DNA from: an uncultured Bacilli bacterium
Lineage (GTDB): Bacteria > Bacillota_I > Bacilli_A > RF39 > UBA660
Assembly (NCBI GenBank): GCA_947624125.1
Contig: CANQIY010000001.1
Location: 1-33,466, forward strand
Direction: 5' to 3'
DNA: 33,466 bases
Each line of letters starts with the position of its first letter. The stretch's first letter is position 1. Of this stretch, positions 1-8,504 are shown in pieces. The notes under the pieces were generated by a model. It was not told where the DNA came from. It did not search any database and saw nothing but the letters and a program-made list of their open reading frames with translations. Made by a program: the position numbers and the translations under genes.

Positions 1-24
1 TAATAACATTTTATTCAATTAAAA

Positions 25-52
25 GAGAGCCTTTTTAAAAAGCCCTCGTTTT
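25..52 (+). terminator. Imperfect hairpin with T tract upstream of lon
   Basis: GAG-AGCCTTTTT and AAAAAGCC-CTC can pair with one bulge and one mismatch, and TTTT follows. It probably ends a transcript entering from the left edge. The arms are T/A-rich on both sides, so it could work in either direction. Confidence 0.5.
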
Positions 53-107
53 AGTGTGTCTTAGTCTGAATTGTTACAAAATTTCTTTTAAATAGCGTTT
101 CTTTTTG

Positions 108-136
108 TTTACAAATATACTTTTTTTCTTTATAAT
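108..136 (+). promoter_or_regulatory. Sigma-A promoter of lon
   Basis: TTTACA at 108-113, a 17-bp spacer and TATAAT at 131-136. Transcription would begin near 143. That excludes the upstream in-frame start at 105 and supports the ATG at 162. No CtsR- or HrcA-type operator was seen by eye. Confidence 0.75.
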
Positions 137-161
137 AAAATTTGAACTTGGGAGGTTAATT

Positions 162-2456
162 ATGGATTATACACTACTAGTTATGATACTCAAAGATTTA
201 GTAATTTTACCTTTTCAAGAAATAAAGTTAGAATTAAAAGATGAAATTAGTAAACAAATTATTAAAATAAGTAGCAAACAATACAATAATCGGGTTTTGG
301 TAGCATCTCCTTTAACCCTAGAAGAAAGTTCATCAGTAGAAGATTTACCAAAAGTAGGAGTTGTTGCTTATATAAAAAGTAAAATTGAATTACCAAATGG
401 TAATTTACGTCTTACTTTAAGAGGTGAAAAACGAGTTCGCATTATTAAATATGATGTTTTTAGTAGTGATATTACAGATGCTTATATAACCGATATAATT
501 ATTCCCAAATTAGAAAGTACAAGTGAAGAAGTTATTCGAAATAAATTAAGAGAAACTTTAAACAATTATATTACATCATCTCCTAGTATTTCAAATAGTA
601 TATTAAAGACAGTTAATGATAATGATGATTTAAATTTTTTAACTGATGCAATTACAACTTTTATTCCGCTTAAAACTAGTCAAAAATTAGCTTATATGCA
701 AGAATTAAATAGTGAAAAAAGAGCTATTTCTTTGATGAGGGATTTAAATAAAGAAATAAAATATGGGGAATTAGAAGAAAAAATTGCTAATAATGTAGAA
801 GTAAAACTTACTAAAGAACAAGAAGAATATTATTTAAAAGAAAAAATTAAAGAAATAGAAAATAGTTTAGGTATTAATAATAAAGTTAATACTGAAATTA
901 AAAATTATTTAGATAAATTAGCAAGTCTAGATATTGCCAAGAAAACACATGATAAATTTTTAGAAGAAATAAACCGTTTACAAAGAATACCCGAAAGTTC
1001 ACCGGAAAGTACCGTTGTTAGTACGTATTTAAATACCGTTTTATCTCTTCCCTGGAATAAAAAAAGTAAAGAAAATTTAAATAGTAAAAGTGTTTTAAGT
1101 ATTTTAAATAAGAGTCATTATGGTTTAGATGAAGTTAAAGAAAGAATTGAAGATTATGTTAATGTAAAAAATATTAATCCCACTTTACATAGTCCAATTA
1201 TTTGTTTAGTTGGTCCTCCCGGAGTTGGTAAAACGACTATTTCCGAAAGTATTGCTAATTCCCTAAATAGAGAATTTTATAAAATTAGTGTTGGGGGTTT
1301 AAATGACTCAACAGAGCTTGTTGGAACAAGAAGAACTTATCTTGGGGCTTTACCCGGTAAAATAATTCAAGCTATTAAGAAATGTAATACGAATAATCCC
1401 GTTATTCTAATTGATGAAGTCGATAAAATGGTTAAAGATTATAAAGGCGACCCTGCTAGTACTTTACTCGATATCTTAGATAGTAATCAAAATAAATATT
1501 TTATTGATAACTATGTTGAAGAAGCTTTTGATTTAAGTGATGTTTTATTTATTTTGACCGCTAATGATGAAGATTTAATTCCTCACACTTTATATGACCG
1601 CTTAGAAATTATTAATTTAGCTAGTTATTCCGTTTTTGAAAAAATAGATATGGCTAAAAAATATATTTTACCAGCTATATATGATGAATTTAATTTAACG
1701 AAAAAATTAGTTATGAAAGATGAAACTATTGCTTATTTAATTAATAATTATACGAAAGAAGCCGGGGTACGTAATTTAAAGAAAGCATTAAGAACACTTG
1801 TTGCGAAAATAATTACGAGTAAAAAAGATAATTATACGGTCACTAATTTAGATATTAATAAGTATTTAAAAAATCCAACTAATAATTATGTTAATAAAGA
1901 AATATTAGAAAGTGGCATTGTTAATGCACTTGCTTATACCAGTTATGGTGGTATTACATTAAGAGTAGAGTGTGCCATGTATAATGGGGAAGAGAAAATC
2001 TTAGTAACTGGTTCACTTGGTGATGTTTTAAAAGAAAGTATTGAAGTTGCTATTTCTTATATTAAAGAAAAAGGCTATGTTAGTAGTACAATGTTTTATA
2101 ATCGTATTTTGCATATTCATATGTTAGATGGTGGAACAAAGAAAGAAGGTCCATCAAGTGGGGTGGCTATCACAAGTGCTATTTTATCCAAATTATTAGA
2201 GCAAAAAGTACCAGAAACTATTGCTTTTACGGGTGAAATAACTTTGAAAGGGGAAATTCTTAAAGTAGGGGGTATTAAAGAAAAACTAGTCGCTGCCTAT
2301 AATGCAAATGTTAAAACAGTTTATTTACCACTTGATAATAGTAGTGATTTAACCGAAATACCAGCTCCGATTTTAGAAAAATTAGAAATAAAATTAGTTG
2401 ATAATTACGAAACGATTTTTAATGATTTATTTAAAAAAGAAGAACTAGAAAAATAA
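162..2456 (+). CDS. lon: ATP-dependent protease LonA
   Basis: Cytosolic AAA+ serine protease that unfolds and degrades damaged and regulatory proteins. The 764-aa product has the full LonA layout: an N-terminal substrate-binding domain (from about residue 5), a coiled helical linker rich in K/E, an AAA+ module with Walker A GPPGVGKT at 351-358 and Walker B-type VILIDEVDK, and a C-terminal S16 protease domain. The catalytic Ser is S665 in EGPSSG (the usual form is DGPSAG) and the partner Lys is K708 in GGIKEK. The ATG at 162 is chosen because GGGAGG lies just upstream and the promoter overlaps any longer frame. In Bacillus, lonA precedes ysxC-hem-spoVID; here spoVID follows directly. Confidence 0.95.
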   Translation: MDYTLLVMILKDLVILPFQEIKLELKDEISKQIIKISSKQYNNRVLVASPLTLEESSSVEDLPKVGVVAYIKSKIELPNGNLRLTLRGEKRVRIIKYDVFSSDITDAYITDIIIPKLESTSEEVIRNKLRETLNNYITSSPSISNSILKTVNDNDDLNFLTDAITTFIPLKTSQKLAYMQELNSEKRAISLMRDLNKEIKYGELEEKIANNVEVKLTKEQEEYYLKEKIKEIENSLGINNKVNTEIKNYLDKLASLDIAKKTHDKFLEEINRLQRIPESSPESTVVSTYLNTVLSLPWNKKSKENLNSKSVLSILNKSHYGLDEVKERIEDYVNVKNINPTLHSPIICLVGPPGVGKTTISESIANSLNREFYKISVGGLNDSTELVGTRRTYLGALPGKIIQAIKKCNTNNPVILIDEVDKMVKDYKGDPASTLLDILDSNQNKYFIDNYVEEAFDLSDVLFILTANDEDLIPHTLYDRLEIINLASYSVFEKIDMAKKYILPAIYDEFNLTKKLVMKDETIAYLINNYTKEAGVRNLKKALRTLVAKIITSKKDNYTVTNLDINKYLKNPTNNYVNKEILESGIVNALAYTSYGGITLRVECAMYNGEEKILVTGSLGDVLKESIEVAISYIKEKGYVSSTMFYNRILHIHMLDGGTKKEGPSSGVAITSAILSKLLEQKVPETIAFTGEITLKGEILKVGGIKEKLVAAYNANVKTVYLPLDNSSDLTEIPAPILEKLEIKLVDNYETIFNDLFKKEELEK

Positions 2457-2488
2457 TATGACATAACATATTATTTTTCTTATGTCAT
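2448..2488 (+). terminator. Overlapping alternative hairpins at the lon 3' end
   Basis: A perfect 13-bp inverted repeat, GAAAAATAATATG (2448-2460) and CATATTATTTTTC (2467-2479), overlaps the lon stop and has a T run in its right arm. A second perfect 9-bp repeat, ATGACATAA (2458-2466) and TTATGTCAT (2480-2488), shares bases with the first, so the two stems exclude each other. The stems are AT-rich and no clean T tail follows 2488, so termination is likely but partial. Confidence 0.5.
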
Positions 2489-2535
2489 GAATAAATTATT
2501 TTTGTAATACATATTATTTTTTAGGAGATGATAAT

Positions 2536-3264
2536 ATGTATGTAAAGATACCGTTTGAAAGTAGTATTGAATTTAAAACTAATATTAGTGAAATAACCAA
2601 AATGTCTTTAGAGCATGATTTTAGTGTTAGTGATGGGGTTATTCTTGGTAATTTTTATGTTAGTGGAGAATATCGAGTTCATGAAGTTAGTATTAATAAA
2701 GAACCATTTAAATATACTTTACCATTTACAGTTGAATTAAGAGATGACTTAGATAGAGATACATTAGAATTTAATATTGAAGATTTTTCTTATGACATTG
2801 AAAATAATAATACTTTAAAAGTTAATATTGTTTATTCTTTAAAAGGTGATGTCAAAGAAGAGGAAGAAGAATTATTTACAAGAGTGAATGAAGAAGAACT
2901 TGATAGTGAACTTAAAAAAATAGATGAAGTATTAAATAGTAAGGAAGTAAATGATGAAAATGAAGAGAAAGAAAAAATAGAGGTAAAAGAAGAGAAAGAG
3001 GAGAAAGAAATTCCGGAAGAAAAAAAGGAAGAAAATATGGATGAAGAAAGATTAAATGCTTCGGAGGAGAAAACAGTTATGGAAACAATTAAAAATAGTG
3101 ATGATACATTTGTTACTTATCATATACATATCGTTAAAGAAAATGAAACTTTAGAAGGAATATGTAGTTTATATGGAGTTAATAGTAATTTAATTAGTGA
3201 ATATAATGTTATTGATAATTTAAATGTAGGAGATAAAATATTAATACCAAAAATAGATGAATAA
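2536..3264 (+). CDS. spoVID: SpoVID-like spore coat morphogenetic LysM protein
   Basis: A 242-aa soluble protein without a signal peptide. Residues 1-110 form a beta-rich domain resembling the SpoVID N-terminus (SLEHDFSVSDG, then YVSGEYR). Residues about 110-185 are a K/E-rich linker. A LysM domain occupies about 193-240 (HIVKENETLEGICSLYGV, then the end motif VGDKILIPK). In Bacillus, SpoVID helps coat proteins encase the forespore. The next gene is a ysxE homologue overlapping by 8 nt, which is the Bacillus spoVID-ysxE order and supports the call. The protein is less than half the Bacillus length (575 aa), mostly through a shorter linker. AGGAG precedes the ATG. A generic LysM protein is the alternative. 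Confidence 0.72.
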   Translation: MYVKIPFESSIEFKTNISEITKMSLEHDFSVSDGVILGNFYVSGEYRVHEVSINKEPFKYTLPFTVELRDDLDRDTLEFNIEDFSYDIENNNTLKVNIVYSLKGDVKEEEEELFTRVNEEELDSELKKIDEVLNSKEVNDENEEKEKIEVKEEKEEKEIPEEKKEENMDEERLNASEEKTVMETIKNSDDTFVTYHIHIVKENETLEGICSLYGVNSNLISEYNVIDNLNVGDKILIPKIDE

Positions 3265-4150
3265 GTTAGAATCGTTAAAATCTTTATATAAGCCTTATCG
3301 TTATACCATTAAGGGTAAGTGTACCATATTAGAAACAACAAGTGGTAATTTTGTCATTAAAAAAAAGCCTTTGCAAAAAGACTTAGTAAGTATATTTAAT
3401 TATTTAAAAAGTCGTAATTTTATTTATTTTCCCGAAATAATTTCTTCTAGTCGTGATGATACTTATGTATATGAATATATTGAAGATAATGGTTATATTG
3501 ACCCCACTAAATCTGAAGATTTAATTACTCTAGTGGCTCATTTACATGCTAAGACATCTTTTAATAAAGATGTCTCAGAAGAAAGTTATAAAGAAATTTA
3601 TGAAGATATCAAAAATAATATTATGTATTTAAGAGATTATTATTTAAAATATTATGAATTATTTATAAAAAATATTTATCCTTCCCCAGCTGAATATGCT
3701 TTCTTAAGAAATTATTCCAAAATTCAAGCTGCGCTTTCTTTTAGTGAAAGAGAGCTAGATGACTGGTATAATTTAGTAAGAGATAAGAAAAGTGAAAGAA
3801 TATCGCTTGTTCATAATAATTTAAGTTTAGACCATTTTATAAGGGGTGAAAAAGACTGTTTAATTAGTTGGGATAAAGCTAAATTTGATACCCCGGTCTT
3901 AGATTTAGTTACTCTTTATCAAAATAATTTTTGGGAATTAGAATTTTCGACTATTTATAACCGTTATTTACAAATATCTTCTTTAACTAATGAAGAACAA
4001 AAATTATTTTTTATTTTAATATCTTTAGTTCCGGAAATGAAATTTGATGAAAATGAATTTAATAATACCAAAAGAGTTCGCAAAAATTTAGATTATATCT
4101 TTAAAACCGAACAATTTTTAAAACCATACTATGCGACTGACACAGAGTAG
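3257..4150 (+). CDS. ysxE: YsxE/CotS-family spore-coat kinase-like protein
   Basis: A 297-aa member of the aminoglycoside-phosphotransferase-like fold. The N-lobe is visible as SGNFVIKKKPL (a candidate ATP-binding Lys) and the hinge as YVYEYIEDNG. The catalytic loop reads HNNLSLDH at 186-193, where active APH kinases have HxDxxxxN, and the metal site reads ISWD at 203-206, where IDWE/D is usual. The catalytic Asp and metal-binding Asn are thus replaced by Asn and His, and the DFG-like Asp by Ser, so it may be a pseudokinase. It starts inside spoVID (ATGAATAA overlap), as expected for a translationally coupled spoVID-ysxE pair. Family assignment rests on fold plus gene order. Confidence 0.68.
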   Translation: MNKLESLKSLYKPYRYTIKGKCTILETTSGNFVIKKKPLQKDLVSIFNYLKSRNFIYFPEIISSSRDDTYVYEYIEDNGYIDPTKSEDLITLVAHLHAKTSFNKDVSEESYKEIYEDIKNNIMYLRDYYLKYYELFIKNIYPSPAEYAFLRNYSKIQAALSFSERELDDWYNLVRDKKSERISLVHNNLSLDHFIRGEKDCLISWDKAKFDTPVLDLVTLYQNNFWELEFSTIYNRYLQISSLTNEEQKLFFILISLVPEMKFDENEFNNTKRVRKNLDYIFKTEQFLKPYYATDTE

Positions 4151-4291
4151 TAATAAAATAATTTCGACTGTTAAGATAAAAATATTATAGCGAAAAGGTA
4201 AAATGAAAGTAATAATTAATTGATAAAATATTAAAATACATAAACCAATAGCGCAAAAGATAAAAAAAGTTGGATTATTTTTATAAGGCAT
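4118..4291 (-). CDS. Small two-TM hypothetical membrane protein
   Basis: A 57-aa minus-strand ORF starting MPYKNNPTFFIFCAIGLCIL and ending CVSRIVWF. It has two hydrophobic segments (about residues 9-31 and 34-53) split by PFRYN. AGGTGA sits 5 nt before the ATG (4302-4297), a strong ribosome binding site. It is convergent with the ysxE-like gene and overlaps its last 33 nt. It fills an otherwise empty 282-nt gap. A TATAAT on the same strand (4308-4303) is too close to the ribosome binding site to be its promoter. I do not recognise the family; it may be a small membrane regulator, a toxin-like peptide or a chance ORF. Confidence 0.5.
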   Translation of the reverse strand: MPYKNNPTFFIFCAIGLCILIFYQLIITFILPFRYNIFILTVEIILLLLCVSRIVWF

Positions 4292-4362
4292 CTAAATCAC
4301 CTATTATAATATATTTATGATAGATGTTTTTGGTGCTTTTTTATTATTTTTGTTTTAAATAA

Positions 4363-4391
4363 TTGCTAAAATTTTTAATTTGTCTTATACT
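4363..4391 (+). promoter_or_regulatory. Sigma-A promoter of the DUF11 surface protein
   Basis: TTGCTA at 4363-4368, a 17-bp spacer and TATACT at 4386-4391. The start codon is about 40 nt further on. Confidence 0.6.
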
Positions 4392-4432
4392 AATATATAG
4401 ATAGTAAAAAGATAGTAGGAAGTGTGATTAGC

Positions 4433-7400
4433 ATGAAAAGGTTTGTTAAATTATATATTGGTCTTTTTATCATCGTTGGTATTGTTATTGCCGGGTTTAT
4501 TTATATGAAACCAAAAGAAACTTTAGCAACGATGAAAACTTATTTTGAAGTTGAAGAGGAAAATGAAACGTATAAAACAGTTAAGTTTTATTTTCAGTTA
4601 AATAATGGGGACCGAAAAAATATTGCCATTATTGATTTAACTTTAACAGAGTTAGAAGTAGAAGAAGTAACTCCACTTAATGATTTTGTTAAGTATGATG
4701 ATGAAACAAATGAACAAGAACATCGATATGCTTTTGCGTCGAATAAAGTTTATTCAAATGATAGTAGAGATAATATTGATAATGCTGAAAAAATATATTT
4801 TGCTAAAATAAAATTTAAGAAATTAAATGTTGGTTGTAATTTAAGTATAAGTCCTGATTTAAGTAAAAATATAATTAATACTAATAATTTTACGTTGAAA
4901 AAAGAAGCTTATAAAGATGGTGATAAAATTGCTGATGTAAAAGTAGGTGAAGAATTTATTTATCGCCTTACCGTAACAGGTAATAATGATTTACCTAGTG
5001 ATAAAGTGACAATTACCGATACTATTCCGGATGATTTACAAATTATGGATGCAGGAAAAGGAAAAGTTAATGGGCAAACGATTACTTGGGAATTTGAGTC
5101 ATTTCCAAAAGGAAGTAAAACCGAAACATTAGAAGTTAGAGTTAAAGCTTTAAAAGAAAATAATCGTGTTGTTAATAAAGCTACTTTAAAAGTAGGAGAT
5201 AAAACTTTAGAAGATGAAGAAGATGTTTCTATTGTTGACTCTCATATTACAATTGAAAAAACGGCAAGTGTTACAAAAGTATCAAATGGTAATGAATACT
5301 ATTATACTTTAACAGTTAAAAATACGGGTCGTGGAAAATCTGAAAATGTCGTAGTTGAAGATACTTTAGATGACAACCTAGAACTTGTAAATATTGATAG
5401 AGCTTATACTAATGAGGGCAATAAATACACGATTAATTTAGGAGAGATGGAAGCAAATCAAACGATTACTATTAAAGTAACAGTTAAGGTTAAAGACGAT
5501 AATGAAAAAGAAATAATTAATAATAAAGCGACAGCTAAAGAAGGAGAAAAAACACCTTCTGAAGATGAGGTAACAGTTGATGTTTTAAAACCAAATTTAA
5601 GTGTAGAAAAAACCGCAAGCGTGGAAACAGTCAAAAGAGGTAATACTTTTAATTACGTGATTAAAGTTGTTAATAATGGGGAAGGTAATGCCCTTAATGT
5701 TGATATTAAAGATAAAATTAGTGATAATTTTGAAATAACGAGAATGGTACCGAATAATCATGAAGGTAATGTTATAAATGTCCATTATGATAAAATTTTA
5801 CCTCATGAAACGAAAACGATTACCATAACGGTTAAAGCTAAAGAAGAAGCTAGTTTAGGTGAGGTAAGTAATACAGTAACAGTTACGAGTGATAATAATG
5901 ATGATGTAAAAGATGATGCTAATGTAGAAATAGTCGATTCCAATATTACAATTGAAAAAACAGCTAGTAAAGCAGTCTTACAAGTAGGAGAAGAATTTAG
6001 TTATACTTTAACAGTTAAAAATACAGGTAAAGCAACAAGTAGTGTTATTGTGGTAACTGATGTAATTGATAGTAATTTAGAAATCATGGAAGCAACCGGA
6101 GCCAGTCGAAATGGACAAACCCTAACTTGGACTATTCCATCCCTTTCTCCATCTGAGGCTCGTGAATTAACCATTAAAGTTAAAACAAAAAAAATTACAT
6201 CTAGTGAACTTACTATTCCAAATACCGCGGTAGCTAAAGAAAATGGGAAAGCTCCGGTTGATGATAATTATCCCGTAGTGGTTAAAAAACCTAATTTGAG
6301 TATTACAAAAGAAGCTTTAAAATATAATGAAGATAGTAAGCTTTGTGAAAAAGTTGAAGATAGTCTAGTTGTAAGACCAAATGAAAAATATTGTTATGAG
6401 ATTAAAGTACAAAATAATAGTGAAGTAAATGCTTTAGATGTTTTAATTGAAGATGAGATTAATGAATTATTAGAAATAGTTGATGCTAAAAATGCAAGTA
6501 GTAATGGGCAAAAACTTAGTTGGCATGAAGATGTTATAACGGCCGGGGAAGTTAAAACTTATGAAGTTGTAGTAAAACCTAAAGAAAATATTAATGAAAG
6601 TATTACTATTCCTAATGTTGCAATTCTTACTTATAATGAAGAAGAAAAAGAAGCTAGTGTAACAGTACCAGTAATTAAAGAAGATATTTATATTATTAAA
6701 AAAGCTCAAAAGAAAAAGTTAACAGCAGGTGAAACTTTTAAATATGTTCTAACAATTGGTAACCGTGGTGATGATTATAATGATACTATAACAGTAAGTG
6801 ATAATTTAAGAGAAGAATTAACTTTTGTTAAATATACTTATCCGGAAAAAGTGACAGCTAGTCAAAATGAAAATAATTTAACCTTTAATATTAGTGGTTT
6901 AAAGAAAAATGAAAGTATTAATATCGAAATAGAAGTTAAGGTTAAAGAAAATGTTAAAAAAGATACCAAAATAAATAATGTTGCAATTCTTACTTATGAT
7001 GATAAAGAAGTAACAAGTGAAGATGATGTTACCGTTATTGGACCAATAATTAAAGTTAAAAAATTAGCAAGTGTTAATTATATCACAAAAGATGAAGAGT
7101 TTTACTATACAATCGAGGTTTCTAATGAAGGTGAAGTACCAGCGTATAACTTAATTGTAACTGATACCTTTGATAATAGATTAGAAATTTTAGATAACGC
7201 TAGTGGGGTAGTAGATGAAAATACCATCACTTGGAATATTGATGTTTTAAATGGGGGTGAGACTCGTAAATTTAGAATCAAAGCAGTGTTACATAGTATT
7301 TTAGATGTTGATGACATAATTAATAATGTTGTAGTTACTGTTCCAAATGAAGAAGATAAAACAGCTGAAGTAGAAAATCCGGTTTTAGAGCCAACTTTCA

Positions 7401-7846
7401 GTATTAGAAAAGAAGTAAGTAAAACAAGAGTTGTAAAAGGAGAAGAGTTTGAATACTATATCATTTTAAAAAATGAAAGTAATATAGCTATAGATAATAT
7501 AGTAATTAATGATACTATTCATGATAATTTAGAAATTATCGGGGCTGAAAATTTAGCTGTGGAAGTTCAAGTAGTTAAAGGAATAACAAGTCTAGCTCCG
7601 AATGAAGAAAAGAAATTTACAATTAAAGTTCGCGTTTTAAATGATGATATTGAAGAAATACCTAATAGTGCTGTAGCTACTTATAAAGAGCAAACCAAAA
7701 ATAGTAATGAAGTCATTGTAGAAGTAAGTGTTATTAACCCCAAAACAGGCACAATAAATCGTATAATCTTATCTATAATGGGTATTACTATCTTAGTTGG
7801 GGGAACAATTTATTTAAATAAAAGAAAAGTATTATATAAAATTTAA
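4433..7846 (+). CDS. DUF11-repeat cell-surface protein with sortase-like C-terminal signal
   Basis: A 1137-aa exported protein. It has a basic N-terminus and TM/signal segment (residues 1-25), a unique beta-rich domain (about 27-150), then eight DUF11-type repeats of about 116 aa, each opening with a motif such as ITIEKTAS followed by GEEF-Y and later a D-(T/N)-L stretch. The C-terminus has NPKTG (1102-1106), a hydrophobic helix and the basic tail NKRKVLYKI, the arrangement of a sortase sorting signal. It is likely an adhesin or wall stalk. ATG 4433 is preferred over GTG 4424 because AGGAAG is 10 nt before the ATG but touches the GTG. No sortase gene lies in the window. Confidence 0.85.
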   Translation: MKRFVKLYIGLFIIVGIVIAGFIYMKPKETLATMKTYFEVEEENETYKTVKFYFQLNNGDRKNIAIIDLTLTELEVEEVTPLNDFVKYDDETNEQEHRYAFASNKVYSNDSRDNIDNAEKIYFAKIKFKKLNVGCNLSISPDLSKNIINTNNFTLKKEAYKDGDKIADVKVGEEFIYRLTVTGNNDLPSDKVTITDTIPDDLQIMDAGKGKVNGQTITWEFESFPKGSKTETLEVRVKALKENNRVVNKATLKVGDKTLEDEEDVSIVDSHITIEKTASVTKVSNGNEYYYTLTVKNTGRGKSENVVVEDTLDDNLELVNIDRAYTNEGNKYTINLGEMEANQTITIKVTVKVKDDNEKEIINNKATAKEGEKTPSEDEVTVDVLKPNLSVEKTASVETVKRGNTFNYVIKVVNNGEGNALNVDIKDKISDNFEITRMVPNNHEGNVINVHYDKILPHETKTITITVKAKEEASLGEVSNTVTVTSDNNDDVKDDANVEIVDSNITIEKTASKAVLQVGEEFSYTLTVKNTGKATSSVIVVTDVIDSNLEIMEATGASRNGQTLTWTIPSLSPSEARELTIKVKTKKITSSELTIPNTAVAKENGKAPVDDNYPVVVKKPNLSITKEALKYNEDSKLCEKVEDSLVVRPNEKYCYEIKVQNNSEVNALDVLIEDEINELLEIVDAKNASSNGQKLSWHEDVITAGEVKTYEVVVKPKENINESITIPNVAILTYNEEEKEASVTVPVIKEDIYIIKKAQKKKLTAGETFKYVLTIGNRGDDYNDTITVSDNLREELTFVKYTYPEKVTASQNENNLTFNISGLKKNESINIEIEVKVKENVKKDTKINNVAILTYDDKEVTSEDDVTVIGPIIKVKKLASVNYITKDEEFYYTIEVSNEGEVPAYNLIVTDTFDNRLEILDNASGVVDENTITWNIDVLNGGETRKFRIKAVLHSILDVDDIINNVVVTVPNEEDKTAEVENPVLEPTFSIRKEVSKTRVVKGEEFEYYIILKNESNIAIDNIVINDTIHDNLEIIGAENLAVEVQVVKGITSLAPNEEKKFTIKVRVLNDDIEEIPNSAVATYKEQTKNSNEVIVEVSVINPKTGTINRIILSIMGITILVGGTIYLNKRKVLYKI
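4890..7730 (+). repeat. Eight tandem DUF11 repeat units within the surface gene
   Basis: Units open near 4890, 5246, 5594, 5945, 6296, 6688, 7048 and 7397, about 350 nt apart; unit 5 carries an insertion. Units 2 and 4 share near-identical DNA (for example the start ATTACAATTGAAAAAACNGC and a TACTTTAACAGTTAAAAATAC block), suggesting recent duplication or gene conversion. Units 6-8 are more diverged. Confidence 0.8.
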
Positions 7847-7868
7847 GAGATGGGTAAAACCATCTTTT
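7845..7868 (+). terminator. Terminator after the DUF11 gene
   Basis: AGATGG / CCATCT stem (extended by A-T and G-T pairs), loop GTAAAA, then TTTTATTATT. It overlaps the stop codon. Confidence 0.7.
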
Positions 7869-7872
7869 ATTA

Positions 7873-7901
7873 TTGAATATTTAAGCTATATATGGTAATA
7901 T
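7873..7901 (+). promoter_or_regulatory. Sigma-A promoter of lemA
   Basis: TTGAAT at 7873-7878, a 17-bp spacer and TAATAT at 7896-7901, upstream of AGAGGAGG and the lemA ATG. Confidence 0.6.
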
Positions 7902-7925
7902 AAATTATAGAGGAGGATTATTAAT

Positions 7926-8471
7926 ATGTGGTGGATTATTTTAATTGTTGTCGTTTTAATAGTACTTTATTTCATTAGTGTTTATAATAGTTTAGTTAGT
8001 TTAAGAAATAAAGTAGAAGACCAATATAGTCAAATTGATGTTGAATTAAAAAGAAGATTTGATTTAATACCTAATTTAGTTGAAACAGTTAAAGGTTATA
8101 CTAAACATGAAAGTGAAACATTAGAAAATGTTGTTAAAGCTAGAAATGCTTATGTTAGTGCTGATAATATGGCTAATCAATTAGAGGCCGATGGAGAATT
8201 AACTCGGGCAATTAGTAAATTATTTGCTTTAACAGAAAGTTATCCGGATTTAAAAGCTAATGAAAATTTTATTAATTTACAAAATGAATTATCTTCTATT
8301 GAAGAAAAAATCGTTTATGCACGTGGTTTCTATAATGACTCTGTTTTAAAGTTAAATAATAAAATTCAAATGTTTCCTTCTAGCATAGTTGCTAAAATGT
8401 TTCATTTTGAGAAAAAGACTTATTTTGAAGCAGCTAAAGAAGAAAGAGAAAACGTTAAAGTTAAATTTTAA
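7926..8471 (+). CDS. lemA: LemA family membrane protein
   Basis: A 181-aa protein with one N-terminal TM helix (residues 2-19) and a long helical domain typical of LemA. The family signature is visible as VEDQYSQIDVELKRRFDLIPNL, then VETVKGY, KARNAY and the late YNDSV motif with FP. The usual length is about 185 aa, so it is complete. Its molecular role is not established. It is paired with a DUF2207 gene 33 nt downstream, a combination common in bacteria and thought to act together at the membrane. AGAGGAGG gives a strong ribosome binding site. Confidence 0.9.
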   Translation: MWWIILIVVVLIVLYFISVYNSLVSLRNKVEDQYSQIDVELKRRFDLIPNLVETVKGYTKHESETLENVVKARNAYVSADNMANQLEADGELTRAISKLFALTESYPDLKANENFINLQNELSSIEEKIVYARGFYNDSVLKLNNKIQMFPSSIVAKMFHFEKKTYFEAAKEERENVKVKF

Positions 8472-8490
8472 GGCATTAATAATGCCTTTT
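8470..8490 (+). terminator. Weak hairpin between lemA and the DUF2207 gene
   Basis: AAGGCATT, loop AAT, AATGCCTT, then only TT beyond the stem. It overlaps the lemA stop. No new promoter is evident before the DUF2207 gene, so it more likely reduces than stops readthrough. Confidence 0.5.
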
Positions 8491-8504
8491 AATATGGTGG
8501 TGTT

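Noticed and set aside
105..161. Upstream in-frame extension of lon
   Set aside because: The -35/-10 promoter lies inside it, and the ribosome binding site is just before ATG 162.
2491..2517. Possible sporulation sigma-E promoter (ATAAATT and CATATTAT) before spoVID
   Set aside because: The spacer is too short at 12 bp, the match is partial in AT-rich DNA, and the start site would fall on the ribosome binding site.
4303..4310. Overlapping TATAAT boxes on both strands
   Set aside because: Neither has a -35 box at a suitable distance; on the minus strand the box abuts the ribosome binding site.
4890..7730. Regularly spaced similar segments, as in an array
   Set aside because: The period is about 350 nt, in frame and protein-coding; these are DUF11 domains, not CRISPR.
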